64,000 nt of DNA from JACJYC01 sp964558465. Lineage in GTDB: Bacteria > Bacteroidota > Bacteroidia > Chitinophagales > Saprospiraceae. The first letter of the stretch is position 1, and every line of letters begins with the position of its first letter. The DNA is taken from contig CAZLEF010000002.1 in the NCBI GenBank assembly GCA_964558465.1, positions 62,001 through 126,000 of the forward strand. The letters are read 5' to 3'. Shown piece after piece: positions 53,482 through 62,916 of the stretch. The notes under the pieces are model-generated. The model did no database searches. It had not been told where the DNA came from and saw nothing but the letters and a program-made list of their open reading frames with translations. A program made the position numbers and the translations under genes.

Positions 53482-53512
53482 AAAAGGAGCAACCGCCGAA
53501 GCGGTTACCCCT
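53481..53512 (-). terminator. Intrinsic terminator with UUCG loop, minus strand
   Basis: On the minus strand a 12-bp stem (plus 53501-53512 with 53485-53496, two G-T pairs) closes on TTCG and is followed by a run of T at plus 53480-53485. On the plus strand the same stem has mismatches and no T run. It would end transcripts from the GNAT gene after a 3' tail of about 200 nt (53513-53706), in which no other gene is seen. Confidence 0.75.
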
Positions 53513-53706
53513 CACACTATGAAACACTATAATGCTTAATCTCTTGATTCCGGAGAAAAAATATTCATGCGCCTTATCATGAGGCCGGATACCGAACCGA
53601 ATAAATGTAAAACTGTTTTGTGATGCGTACCTGAAGGAGGGTTTAGTCTCTTTGTCAAATAAAGTAAGGGATGAAGGTACGATCCTAATATTTATTAGAC
53701 TGAAGG

Positions 53707-54180
53707 TCAGGCCAAAGGTAACTCAATTTTTTTTTCCTGCAAAAATATTTTTCCGTTCCACCAGTCTTTCTCGATGATGGCATTGTTTTTTTTATAAAAA
53801 GCGATAGCCGGTTCATTCCAGTCCAAAACCTGCCATTTTACCAGCTTGCACCCCAGCGATGCGGCTTCTTTCAGCAAGGCGTCGAACAGCGCCTGGCCTA
53901 TATTTGACCTGCGTATACCTGACTTGACCACAAAATCCTCCAGGAATAACATCTTGCCCTTCCAGGTTGAATAAGCCATATAATACAGCGCCATGCCTGC
54001 TACTTCGCCCTCGCGTTCGGCAATCAATGCCTGGAAAACCCCATCCGCCATATCCCGCTGATAGGCCTCCTGGCTGGCTGTGAATTCATGTTCGGCTTTT
54101 TCGTAAATGGCCAGTTCCCGCACCAGGTTGTGAATGGCCGGTATATCCCCGGGACCGGCTTTCCGGATTGTCAATTCCAT
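53707..54180 (-). CDS. GNAT acetyltransferase, diamine/thialysine N-acetyltransferase-like
   Basis: 157 residues. GNAT features: LFLEDFVVKSGIRRSNIGQALF (acetyl-CoA site, motif A with RRSNIG) and VLDWNEPAIAFYKKNNA (motif B). The WNEPAIAFYKK block is typical of the spermidine/spermine or thialysine acetyltransferase subgroup. The substrate is a guess. It is upstream of a minus-strand terminator. Confidence 0.82.
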   Translation of the reverse strand: MELTIRKAGPGDIPAIHNLVRELAIYEKAEHEFTASQEAYQRDMADGVFQALIAEREGEVAGMALYYMAYSTWKGKMLFLEDFVVKSGIRRSNIGQALFDALLKEAASLGCKLVKWQVLDWNEPAIAFYKKNNAIIEKDWWNGKIFLQEKKIELPLA

Positions 54181-54212
54181 TTTTTAAGGATCAGGGTAAA
54201 TATGAATTTCAA

Positions 54213-54701
54213 TCAGTTTGCGCCTTCCAGTTTTCGTTTGTAATAGTCGACCCCCGCGCCGTAGACCCAGCCTACATGGCCCCGTCCCTGGACCTTCACC
54301 CAGGGCTCGGTCGTCGTCACCGTTCCCAATTTGATCTGGTAGGATGAATCCGTGACCTCGTTCAGAAAAACGACTTCCTCGTATAGCTTGAGTTGGGTCA
54401 GCACTTTCCCCTTAAGGTCTGGCGTCGCTCTCAGCTTTAACCCTTCGACCGTTACATAGAGCGGGGTGGTGCGCTCTTTGATCACCTGCTGCGCTGCGGT
54501 GGCCGGCGCCTGAACTGCAGGCGGCGACAGGGTTTTTTCATGCGAAAGCGCGACGGAATCTTCATAAGCCTCCAATGCAGCCCTGTTTTGGTATTCCGCT
54601 TTGGCAGACTTGCATTTGGATACCGCCCAAACAATGAAAGAAACAAAAAATACGCCGATGATCAGGATTTCGATCCTGGGTGTAAGCCTTGTTCTGGACA
54701 T
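54213..54701 (-). CDS. Membrane-anchored bacterial SH3-domain protein
   Basis: 162 residues. One membrane helix (IEILIIGVFFVSFIVWAV, about 10-27), a coiled linker to about residue 85, then an SH3-like domain (VTVEGLKLRATPDLKGKVL ... VGWVYGAGVDYY). Such SH3b domains often bind cell-wall or surface ligands. The orientation is probably N-in with the SH3 domain in the periplasm. ATG at 54701 is chosen because upstream codons do not fit the membrane-anchor pattern. It lies 32 bp upstream of the GNAT gene on the same strand. Confidence 0.75.
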   Translation of the reverse strand: MSRTRLTPRIEILIIGVFFVSFIVWAVSKCKSAKAEYQNRAALEAYEDSVALSHEKTLSPPAVQAPATAAQQVIKERTTPLYVTVEGLKLRATPDLKGKVLTQLKLYEEVVFLNEVTDSSYQIKLGTVTTTEPWVKVQGRGHVGWVYGAGVDYYKRKLEGAN

Positions 54702-54725
54702 AACCGGAATAATTTTGATACAAAG

Positions 54726-54757
54726 ATTGTCAAAAAAAAAGAAAAGTAATAACTTTG
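54726..54757 (+). promoter_or_regulatory. Promoter of dprA
   Basis: ATTG at 54726-54729, 20 bp, TAACTTTG at 54750-54757. Three of four -33 bases and a full -7 match. The leader to the ATG at 54890 is about 125 nt. Confidence 0.5.
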
Positions 54758-54889
54758 TAGCTTCTGGCTTCATTCAAAGATACAGTATTTTCTCCTTTTT
54801 TCCTGTCGAAGACGATGTCTGCCTGATTCACAGGCCCGTAAATCAATCTGCCGGAAGTTTAACCGATTACAAATTTTAAACCCATTCGG

Positions 54890-55987
54890 ATGCCGGATTT
54901 GTTGCATACCCTTGCATTGACCTTTATCCCCAAGGTTGGGCCTGTTACGGCCCGTCAACTGGTCAGTTATTGCGGAAGCCCTGAGGCTGTTTTTGAAGCG
55001 AGGAAAAAAGAACTGCTGGCTATTCCGGGGATCGGCAAACAGATCGTTGAATACGTCCTGCAAAAAACAGCGCTGATCCAGGCGGAACGGGAGCTTGAAT
55101 ACATCCAAAAGAACGGAATCCGGGTCTTTAGTTATCTCGACAAGGAATACCCGGAGCGTTTAAAACCTCTGAATGATAGCCCTGTGGCGCTGTATTATCG
55201 CGGCAATGCCAATCTGAACGCCTTGCGAACGGTGGCCATCGTGGGTACCCGCAAACCCAGCCCCTATGGCGTCAGTGTTTGTGAAGAGATCATCGAATCC
55301 CTGGCAGCCTACCGGGTGACCGTCATCAGCGGCCTGGCTTTCGGCATAGATATCACGGCGCATAAAAAGTGCCTGGACCTGGGGATGCCGACCGTTGGCG
55401 TGCTCGGCCATGGCCTGGGGATGATCTATCCGGCCCAACACCGGGCGGTTGCCCAAAAGATGACGCAGAACGGCGGGTTGTTAACCGAATTTTCGAGCCA
55501 GGTTCAACCCGAGCGGGTACATTTTCCCCTGCGCAACAGGATCATCGCCGGCCTCTGCGACGCCCTGGTCGTAGTGGAAACAGCTGAAAAAGGCGGATCC
55601 GTCATTTCTGCCTTTTATGCTAACGAATACAACCGGGATGTATTTGCCGTGCCCGGCAGAATCCGGGACCCGGCGGCCAAAGGTTGCAACGCGCTGATCA
55701 AAACCAACCGGGCGGCTTTGCTGGAGGAAGCCGCTGATATCGGATATTTACTGCGCTGGGAGGATAACCTTCCCAGGCCGGCCCTGCAACGGGAGTTGTT
55801 TGCCGATTTGACCGAAGAAGAAGAATTAATTGTAACTTTGTTGCAGGAAAACCCTGAGAGCGGCATCGATGCGCTGACCTTTCAGAGCCGGATGTCGGGA
55901 AGCGCCCTGGCCGCTGTCTTGCTCAACTTGGAATTTAAAGGTATGGTGAAGGCATTGCCGGGTAAAAGATATGCCTGGCTGGGGTGA
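54890..55987 (+). CDS. dprA: DNA-processing protein DprA
   Basis: 365 residues. A short N-terminal helical (SAM/HhH-like) part with FIPKVGPVTARQLV and IPGIGKQIVEYVL, then the extended Rossmann core: GTRKPSPYG, SGLAFGIDITAHK (about 150-163), LGHGLGMIYPAQH, and FPLRNRIIAGLCDALVV. A C-terminal winged-helix domain follows (about 305-365). DprA loads RecA onto incoming single-stranded DNA in natural transformation. It is followed after 24 bp by an alkaline phosphatase gene. Confidence 0.95.
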   Translation: MPDLLHTLALTFIPKVGPVTARQLVSYCGSPEAVFEARKKELLAIPGIGKQIVEYVLQKTALIQAERELEYIQKNGIRVFSYLDKEYPERLKPLNDSPVALYYRGNANLNALRTVAIVGTRKPSPYGVSVCEEIIESLAAYRVTVISGLAFGIDITAHKKCLDLGMPTVGVLGHGLGMIYPAQHRAVAQKMTQNGGLLTEFSSQVQPERVHFPLRNRIIAGLCDALVVVETAEKGGSVISAFYANEYNRDVFAVPGRIRDPAAKGCNALIKTNRAALLEEAADIGYLLRWEDNLPRPALQRELFADLTEEEELIVTLLQENPESGIDALTFQSRMSGSALAAVLLNLEFKGMVKALPGKRYAWLG

Positions 55988-56011
55988 GGCTTTACCGGAA
56001 ATCAACATACT

Positions 56012-57127
56012 ATGAAAAAAACCTATTTCTTGGTTTCATTTTTGCTCCTGGCAGCGGGCTGCAATCCCAACGCCAAGCCGCCTTCCGTCACCGGGCCGGT
56101 AACGGAAGATATTCAATTGAAGCGCCATCCGAAAAATATCATTCTGATGATCGGCGATGGTATGGGCCTGACCCAGATCACCGCAGGGCTTTACCAGAAC
56201 GGAAACAAACTGAACCTGGAAAAATTTCCGGTGGTGGGTTTGCACAAATCTTATTCCGGCAATAACCTGATCACGGATTCGGCCGCCGGCGCAACCGCCT
56301 TTTCCGCGGGCGTGAAAACCTACAACGGCGCCATCGGCGTTAAAATGGACACCACCGCCGTGAAAACCATCCTGGAAGAAGCCGAAGAAAAAGGGCTGGC
56401 CACCGGAATGGTCGTAACTTCCACGATCGTACATGCCACCCCGGCTTCCTTTATTGCTCATGTCAAATCCAGGAATGACTATGAGGATATAGCAGCCGAT
56501 TTTATCAAAACAGAGATCGATTTTTTTGTCGGCGGCGGGAAAAAATACTTTGAAACCCGCCGTGATAACCGGAACCTGCTGGAAGAAATGGCCCGGAATG
56601 GTTATTTTATTTCAGATAATGCAACCGAAGACTTGACCCGTGTTGCTGTAGATTTCAACCGGAACTTTGCCTTCTTTACGGCTGATTCCGACCCGTTGCC
56701 GGTCCGCCAGGGTCGCGATTACCTTCCGCCGGCCACCAAACTGGCTACTGTTTTTTTGAAAAACCGGGGCGAAAAGGGATTTTTTCTGATGGTTGAAGGC
56801 GCACAGATCGACTGGGGCGGCCACGCCAAAAATTCGGAATACATCATTTCCGAGGTGATCGATTTTGACAAGGCGATCGGCGCAGCGCTGGATTTTGCCA
56901 AAGAGGACGGGGAAACCCTGATCATTGTCACTGCTGATCATGAAACCGGCGGGTATGCCATCAATACCGGTTCAACGATGGAAAGCCTGGTACCCGGATT
57001 CACCTCCGATTACCATACCGGGGTCCTGATTCCGGTTTTTGCTTATGGCCCTGGGGCAGAGCTTTTTGGCGGGATTTACGAAAATACGGCGATTTTTGAC
57101 AAAATGCGGTTGGCTTTCGGGTTTTAA
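56012..57127 (+). CDS. Alkaline phosphatase, lipoprotein
   Basis: 371 residues. Lipobox LLLAAGC puts the lipidated Cys at about residue 17. Alkaline-phosphatase motifs: MIGDGMGLTQ (metal Asp), TDSAAGATAFSAG (nucleophile Ser), EGAQIDWGGHAKN and TADHETGGYAI (metal ligands). The size is somewhat short for the family, but all core motifs are present. It releases phosphate from organic esters outside the cytoplasm. It may be co-transcribed with dprA. Confidence 0.9.
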   Translation: MKKTYFLVSFLLLAAGCNPNAKPPSVTGPVTEDIQLKRHPKNIILMIGDGMGLTQITAGLYQNGNKLNLEKFPVVGLHKSYSGNNLITDSAAGATAFSAGVKTYNGAIGVKMDTTAVKTILEEAEEKGLATGMVVTSTIVHATPASFIAHVKSRNDYEDIAADFIKTEIDFFVGGGKKYFETRRDNRNLLEEMARNGYFISDNATEDLTRVAVDFNRNFAFFTADSDPLPVRQGRDYLPPATKLATVFLKNRGEKGFFLMVEGAQIDWGGHAKNSEYIISEVIDFDKAIGAALDFAKEDGETLIIVTADHETGGYAINTGSTMESLVPGFTSDYHTGVLIPVFAYGPGAELFGGIYENTAIFDKMRLAFGF

Positions 57128-57437
57128 CGGTCGGGTAAATTGTCTGCCAAATTACATTTTTTTAACTTGATCAACCGGTTCGCCGCGGCTGCCGCAGTCA
57201 CGGGAGGCTTATTTTAAAAGCTTTTTGACCTTTTCATGATTTTGGGCAGTCCTTAAAAAAGAGGGGAGTCTGTTCTGTTTTTATTACCAAAAGGAAAAAA
57301 CACCCTCAAAAATTTTGATTTCTTTAAATTTGCCCATTCATTTAAGCAGAACGACTTTTTTCCTCAATCCAAAATTTTTGCCGCTCTTTTCCCCTGAAAA
57401 AAACTTATTCAATTGACCAACATGCAACAACGGTTTC
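57128..57437. other. Upstream region of the giant adhesin
   Basis: A -7 box TAAATTTG lies at 57325-57332, giving a leader of about 100 nt; no -33 TTTG at the right distance. The rest is AT-rich with a small AAAAGCTTTTT palindrome near 57216-57226. No gene is seen. Confidence 0.4.
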
Positions 57438-60400
57438 ATGAAAAAAATTTTACTGCTCCTATCAGGTATCTTCTCTTGTTTTACATTATGGGGACAAATG
57501 CCGCCGGGTTCTTGCCCGCCGAATCCGCCGCTGGCCAGCTTTTGCGCTGAAGCTTGTGTCGTCTGCGACCTGACTGGCTACTCGTCCAGAAATTCCTTAA
57601 CGGATCTTGGACAAGCGCCTCCGGGGTTCTGCGCCGGGCAGTTGCACAATACCCAATGGGTGGGATTTGTAGCTGGCAGCGCGAGCCTTACCATCCGTAT
57701 TGATGTTTCCGCTTGCGTGCAGAACGACGGCCTGCAGATCGGCATTTACCAGACGGTGGATTGCACTTCTTTCAATCTGGTCAGCAATTGCGACGACCAG
57801 GTGCCCGGAAATACTTCTCAGAACTTTACCGCCAGCGGCCTGGTTCCGGGGGGGACCTATTTCCTGGTCATCGACGGCGCCTTCGGCGATATTTGCGATT
57901 TCGACCTGACCGTGCTTTCCGGGTCAGTGACTGCCCCGCAGATCACTTCAGGGGTGTCGAACATCCTCTATCCAACCCCCGTTTGCCCGGGCGGCAATGT
58001 CACCTTCTCGGCTACTTCGGTATTCGGCGCCGGGGTTTATACCTGGACACAGGATGGCAACGTGGTCGGTTATGACCAGGAAATCAACCTCGATATGCCC
58101 AACTTCGAAACCTCTTTCCAGTTGTGCGTGACGCCTTCCAACCCTTGCAGCCCCACCGGACCGCAGTATTGTGAGACCATCGTCGTGGAATACCCGGACC
58201 CGGAGATCCTCAATGAAACCATTTGCCAGGGAGATACCTATTCCTATCAGGGGCAATCCTTTTCCTCAACCGGCAATTATTCTTTTTCCTATGTCGACGG
58301 CAATGGTTGCGATCAGCCCGTACAATTGTCTCTCACGGTGGAACAACCTTCGCAGAAGTTCTTAGAAGCGGAAATTTGTGAAGGGACCGAGTTCTACGTC
58401 GGCAATACCGGGTTCTCCAACTCTACCTTCATGCAACCGGTTCTCCTCCAGTCGGCCAACGGCTGCGACAGTACCGTGTTTTTAACCCTCACGGTTCACC
58501 CGACTTACTTCGAATACGACCCCCAGGAAATTTGCCAGGGGGAAAGTTACACCATTTCCGATGGGTCGACCAGCTATACCTTCACCCAGTCCACTACCGA
58601 TGTATTCACGCTTCAGTCCAGTGAAGGTTGCGACAGCCTGGTTTACCTGGAACTGACCGTTTACCCCACGCCGGCCCCTGTCAACCTGGCGCCGGTGATC
58701 TGTGCCGGAGCATCCTACACGGTAGGGACTTATACCTACACCACCTCCGGGGCCCGGCAGATCGTGCTGGAATCTGTCGGCGGTTGCGACAGTATTGTCA
58801 ACCTCAACCTGACTGTTCGCCCTCCTATCATAAGGAACCTGGGCATCGTACAGGTCTGTCAGGGGGATAATTTTACGGTTGGAAACCAGAATTACAACAC
58901 GGCCGGCAGTTATACCAAAGTGCTGACGTCGGCTGCGGGTTGCGACAGCACCGTCAACTTCACCCTGCAACTGATCCCCAATGTCACCCAAAACGTTTCG
59001 GCCTCTTTCTGTGAAGGCGGAACTTATACTTTTGCGGGCAATACCCTGACGGCTCCCGGGAGTTATCAGGGCCAGTTTGTTTCAGCCCTGGGGTGCGACA
59101 GTATTGTTAATCTGACCCTTGTTGAACTTCAAAACCCGGTAACCAACCTTCAACAAACCCTCTGCGCTGGTGAATCCTTCAGTGTCGGGGATTCAACCTA
59201 TACCCAGAGCGGCCAATACAGCCACATTTTTCCGGCTGCCAACGGCTGCGACAGCGTGGTCAACCTCTCACTGACCATTCGCCCGGAAATTGTAACCGGT
59301 TTGCCGGTCACCGTTTGTGCCGGCGATACCTATACAGTCGGCGGCATGTCTTTTACCCAAACCGGCGTTTATACCGTAGGGCTGACTGCCGCCAATGGCT
59401 GTGACAGCACGGTTACCCTCGACCTGACCGTATTGCCCAACAGCGTCACCGACCTTCCGGTAACCGTATGCAGCGGTGGAAATTATTCGGTGGGCAACCA
59501 GACCTTTTCCACCACCGGCCTGCACACCGTCACTTTGATGGCGGCCAACGGTTGCGACAGTACCGTCAACCTGAACCTGACCGTCCGGCCCCCTATCCAA
59601 TCCAATCGCACCGTTACCATTTGCAGCGGTTCGAGTTTTACCCTGGGCGGGCAAACCTTTACGGATGCGGGCAATTACCAGGTCGGATTTACCTCCGTCA
59701 CGGGCTGCGACAGTACGGTTTTTCTCAACCTGTTGGTGGAGGACGTGCTGATCGAATCCGCAACAGTTGAGTTGTGTGAAGGCGAATCCTATTCCGTCGG
59801 CAATTCTGTTTACACCGCGACGGGCCAGTACCAGGACGATTTTATCACGCCGGAGGGTTGCGACAGCAGTTTTTTCCTCAATCTGACGGTGCATCCCCTG
59901 AAATTTACCACCCTCAACCCTTCCATTTGCAACGGAGAAAGTTTTTCAATGGGCGGGGTTGATTATTCGTCCACAGGGACCTATCAGACCACATTAACCC
60001 AGGCGGCGACAGGTTGCGACAGTATCGTTACCCTCAACCTCACCGTGCTGCCCACCCCGGAAACCTTTCTAACGCCCAGCATCTGCGACGGTGAAAGTTT
60101 TACGGTGGGGAATATGAACTACCAGACTGCAGGTATATACACACAAGTGCTCACCGCGGCGAACGGCTGCGACAGTACGGTGCACCTCGACCTTACCGTA
60201 CTGGATGTGCCGGAAACCTTCCTGGTTCAATCCATTTGCCAGGGCGAAACCTTTCTGGTGGGTTCATCCGGGTACTCCCAATCCGGTGATTTTACCGACA
60301 TTCTTACGGCTGCCAACGGATGCGACAGTATCGTTTACCTGGATCTTACCGTTTTGCCGACGTCCGCTTCCACCATCGATGTCCTGATCTGCGAGGGTGA

Positions 60401-62882
60401 AACCTACAGCCTGGACGGCGTGGATTACGGAACCACAGGGCAGTTTGCCGCTGTCCTGGCCGCCGCCAACGGTTGTGACAGCACGGTGACCCTTAACCTT
60501 ACGGTAGCGCCTGTCCAACAGACCGGTATAGTGGCCAGCATTTGCGAAAGCGGATCTTATTCCGTCGGCAGTTCGGTCTATGATCAAACCGGGGTTTACC
60601 GGGATACACTGACTACGGTCTTCGGGTGTGACAGTATCGTCGTACTTGACCTCACGGTGACCGATTTTTACCAGACCAACCTGACCGCAACCTTATGTGA
60701 AGGAGAATCCTTTACCGTGGGGAGCAACGTCTACGAAACCACTGGTTTTTATACCGATCAGTTTACTTCTCAGGACGGATGCGACAGTTTTGTTAACCTG
60801 AACCTGACCATTTTGCCCATACCCGTCACAGACCTGACACCGGCCATTTGTGCAGGCGAATCCTATCAGGTAGGTAATTCCACCTATACGGCCTCCGGGA
60901 TATATCAGGATATCCTGACGGCGGCAACAGGCTGCGACAGCATTGTCAACCTGAACCTTACGGTCATTCCCATTCCTGAAGTTTTTCTTGCCGAATCGAT
61001 TTGCTCCGGCGAAACCTTCGCGGTGGGCAATGCCGTTTACAATGCTTCCGGCGCCTATACGGAAATTTTAACGGCGGCCGGCGGTTGCGACAGTATCGTT
61101 CACCTGGAGTTGACCGTTTTCCCAATCCCGGAAACCAACCTGGATATTACCATTTGCGACGGCGAAACCTATGGCGTCGGGGGCGCCCAATATAGTGTTA
61201 CCGGGAATTACACCGATATCCTGACGGCCTTTACGGGGTGCGACAGCGTGGTCAATCTCCGGCTTTCGGTACTTGAAATCCCGGAAACGGTTCTGGATGT
61301 TGAAATTTGTCAGGGAGAATCGTTTGGAGTAGGCGCGTCCAATTATGCTTCGGCAGGTCAGTACCAGGATGTCCTGACGGCTGCTTCCGGGTGCGACAGC
61401 GTTGTTCACCTCAACCTGACCGTTCACCCGGTTTATCAGGTTACTTTAAATGAAGATATCTGCGATACGGAAAGTTTCCAGGTCGGTAGCAGCAGTTTCA
61501 ATGTGCCGGGCTCCTATACCGTAGTTTTGAACAGCGTTAACGGCTGCGACAGCATCATAACGCTGAACCTGGGCAACCACCCCTGTCAATTGCAGTGGCA
61601 AAGCCTGACACAGGCCACTTCCTGCGCAGGAGGCGCCGATGGCCGGCTGCAGTTTACCATGACGGTCGGCACGCCGCCTTATCAATATACCCTTACTCCG
61701 CTTTCGGGCGGACCGGCGGTAACCGGGACGGTAGCCTCGAACGGCGCCCAGGTTTCACTGGATAACCTTGCCCCGGGGAGTTATGAGGTGGAAGTAACCG
61801 ACCGTTACGGCATCATCGCCGGCTTTGTGGAGACAGTCACACAACCAGCTCCTCTGGCCGCCCAGATTCTGCATGTTTCCCAATTCGGGCAATATCATAT
61901 CAGTTGTCCGGATGAATCCGACGGCGTATTGGAGGCAACGGTACAGGGCGGAACCCCGCCTTACAGTTACATCTGGAGCAACGGCGCCTCGACAGCCAAT
62001 GCACAGGGGTTGAGTGCGGGTGATTATTTCCTTACAATTACCGATCAGAAAGGCTGCCAGACCACGCTTTCCTCCGTCCTTTTGCAACCCCCTCCGATTG
62101 AGGCCAATGTGACCACGGAGGACCCCAACTGTTACGGCGACCGGCAAGGCATTATCCAGGTTGGAGGCGTCAGCGGCGGTGTGAGCCCATACCTTTATGC
62201 GGTGGATGACCGGCCTTTTAGTTCGGCGTCGTTATTCGCCAACCTGGAAGTAGGTGTTTACACCGTGAAAGTTCAGGACGCAGCGGGTTGTGAGTGGGAA
62301 CAACCGGCTACCATCAATCAGCCGTCAGAATTGCAGGTTGACCTCGGCCCTGATGTGACGATCAGCCTGGGGGAAGACCACCAGTTGCTGGCCCAGACGA
62401 CTTACGAGGTCGGGCTCTTCAAATGGTCCGGTAATGTCCCCCTGAGTTGCAACGGCGATTCGATCAATGTCAATTGTTCCAATCCATTGGTGGCGCCGAT
62501 GGAAACCGCCATATTTTCCGTAAGCGTTGTGGACGACAAAGGGTGCAGCGCTTCGGACAAGATCACGGTTTATGTCTCAAAGGACCGGCCGGTATTCATC
62601 CCGAACGCGTTTTCACCGGACAATGACGGCGAAAACGATGTGTTTATGATCTTCGCAAACGGAAATGTGGCGACCAGCGTGAAATCCTTCCTCATCTTCA
62701 ACCGGTGGGGGGAAACCATGTTTGAACTCTATGATTTTAACCCGAACGACCCGGTTTACGGATGGGATGGCACCCACCGCGGAAGGCTTTTGAATGCTGG
62801 AATCTATGTTTTTACCGCAGAGGTGGAATTCATCGACGGCGAAACGATTTTGTACAAAGGGGATGTACTGCTGGTGAGGTAG
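57438..62882 (+). CDS. Giant cell-surface adhesin with cysteine-paired repeats, SprB repeats and gliding-type C terminus
   Basis: 1814 residues. Signal peptide (SGIFSCFTLWGQ). An N-terminal beta domain (about 20-160) with many Cys residues is followed by a PKD/Ig-like part. Then about 22 repeats of roughly 47 residues, each starting with a Cys motif such as ICQGETFLVG and ending in GCDSIVYLDLTV, i.e. two Cys per repeat. Next come three SprB-type repeats (DGRLQFTMTVGTPPYQYTL, DGVLEATVQGGTPPYSYIWSNG, DRQGIIQVGGVSGGVSPYLYA). The C terminus (IPNAFSPDNDGENDVFMIF ... NRWGE ... GWDGTHRGRLLNAGIYVF) is the gliding-motility-associated type-B T9SS domain. A surface filament or adhesin is inferred. Confidence 0.9.
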   Translation: MKKILLLLSGIFSCFTLWGQMPPGSCPPNPPLASFCAEACVVCDLTGYSSRNSLTDLGQAPPGFCAGQLHNTQWVGFVAGSASLTIRIDVSACVQNDGLQIGIYQTVDCTSFNLVSNCDDQVPGNTSQNFTASGLVPGGTYFLVIDGAFGDICDFDLTVLSGSVTAPQITSGVSNILYPTPVCPGGNVTFSATSVFGAGVYTWTQDGNVVGYDQEINLDMPNFETSFQLCVTPSNPCSPTGPQYCETIVVEYPDPEILNETICQGDTYSYQGQSFSSTGNYSFSYVDGNGCDQPVQLSLTVEQPSQKFLEAEICEGTEFYVGNTGFSNSTFMQPVLLQSANGCDSTVFLTLTVHPTYFEYDPQEICQGESYTISDGSTSYTFTQSTTDVFTLQSSEGCDSLVYLELTVYPTPAPVNLAPVICAGASYTVGTYTYTTSGARQIVLESVGGCDSIVNLNLTVRPPIIRNLGIVQVCQGDNFTVGNQNYNTAGSYTKVLTSAAGCDSTVNFTLQLIPNVTQNVSASFCEGGTYTFAGNTLTAPGSYQGQFVSALGCDSIVNLTLVELQNPVTNLQQTLCAGESFSVGDSTYTQSGQYSHIFPAANGCDSVVNLSLTIRPEIVTGLPVTVCAGDTYTVGGMSFTQTGVYTVGLTAANGCDSTVTLDLTVLPNSVTDLPVTVCSGGNYSVGNQTFSTTGLHTVTLMAANGCDSTVNLNLTVRPPIQSNRTVTICSGSSFTLGGQTFTDAGNYQVGFTSVTGCDSTVFLNLLVEDVLIESATVELCEGESYSVGNSVYTATGQYQDDFITPEGCDSSFFLNLTVHPLKFTTLNPSICNGESFSMGGVDYSSTGTYQTTLTQAATGCDSIVTLNLTVLPTPETFLTPSICDGESFTVGNMNYQTAGIYTQVLTAANGCDSTVHLDLTVLDVPETFLVQSICQGETFLVGSSGYSQSGDFTDILTAANGCDSIVYLDLTVLPTSASTIDVLICEGETYSLDGVDYGTTGQFAAVLAAANGCDSTVTLNLTVAPVQQTGIVASICESGSYSVGSSVYDQTGVYRDTLTTVFGCDSIVVLDLTVTDFYQTNLTATLCEGESFTVGSNVYETTGFYTDQFTSQDGCDSFVNLNLTILPIPVTDLTPAICAGESYQVGNSTYTASGIYQDILTAATGCDSIVNLNLTVIPIPEVFLAESICSGETFAVGNAVYNASGAYTEILTAAGGCDSIVHLELTVFPIPETNLDITICDGETYGVGGAQYSVTGNYTDILTAFTGCDSVVNLRLSVLEIPETVLDVEICQGESFGVGASNYASAGQYQDVLTAASGCDSVVHLNLTVHPVYQVTLNEDICDTESFQVGSSSFNVPGSYTVVLNSVNGCDSIITLNLGNHPCQLQWQSLTQATSCAGGADGRLQFTMTVGTPPYQYTLTPLSGGPAVTGTVASNGAQVSLDNLAPGSYEVEVTDRYGIIAGFVETVTQPAPLAAQILHVSQFGQYHISCPDESDGVLEATVQGGTPPYSYIWSNGASTANAQGLSAGDYFLTITDQKGCQTTLSSVLLQPPPIEANVTTEDPNCYGDRQGIIQVGGVSGGVSPYLYAVDDRPFSSASLFANLEVGVYTVKVQDAAGCEWEQPATINQPSELQVDLGPDVTISLGEDHQLLAQTTYEVGLFKWSGNVPLSCNGDSINVNCSNPLVAPMETAIFSVSVVDDKGCSASDKITVYVSKDRPVFIPNAFSPDNDGENDVFMIFANGNVATSVKSFLIFNRWGETMFELYDFNPNDPVYGWDGTHRGRLLNAGIYVFTAEVEFIDGETILYKGDVLLVR
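58360..61570 (+). repeat. About 22 tandem ~141-bp repeats in the adhesin gene
   Basis: Each unit codes for about 47 residues and contains GCDS followed by a beta strand. Units are diverged in sequence but keep both Cys codons. Confidence 0.85.
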
Positions 62883-62916
62883 ACCTGATGCCGGCCGTGC
62901 CGCGTCGTGACCAGCA

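Noticed and set aside
53513..53706. tRNA, 6S RNA or tmRNA in the gap before the GNAT gene
   Set aside because: No cloverleaf, no CCA end and no recognisable 6S or tmRNA features.
58360..61570. CRISPR-like array in the adhesin region
   Set aside because: Units are coding, diverged and about 141 bp; no short identical repeats with unique spacers.
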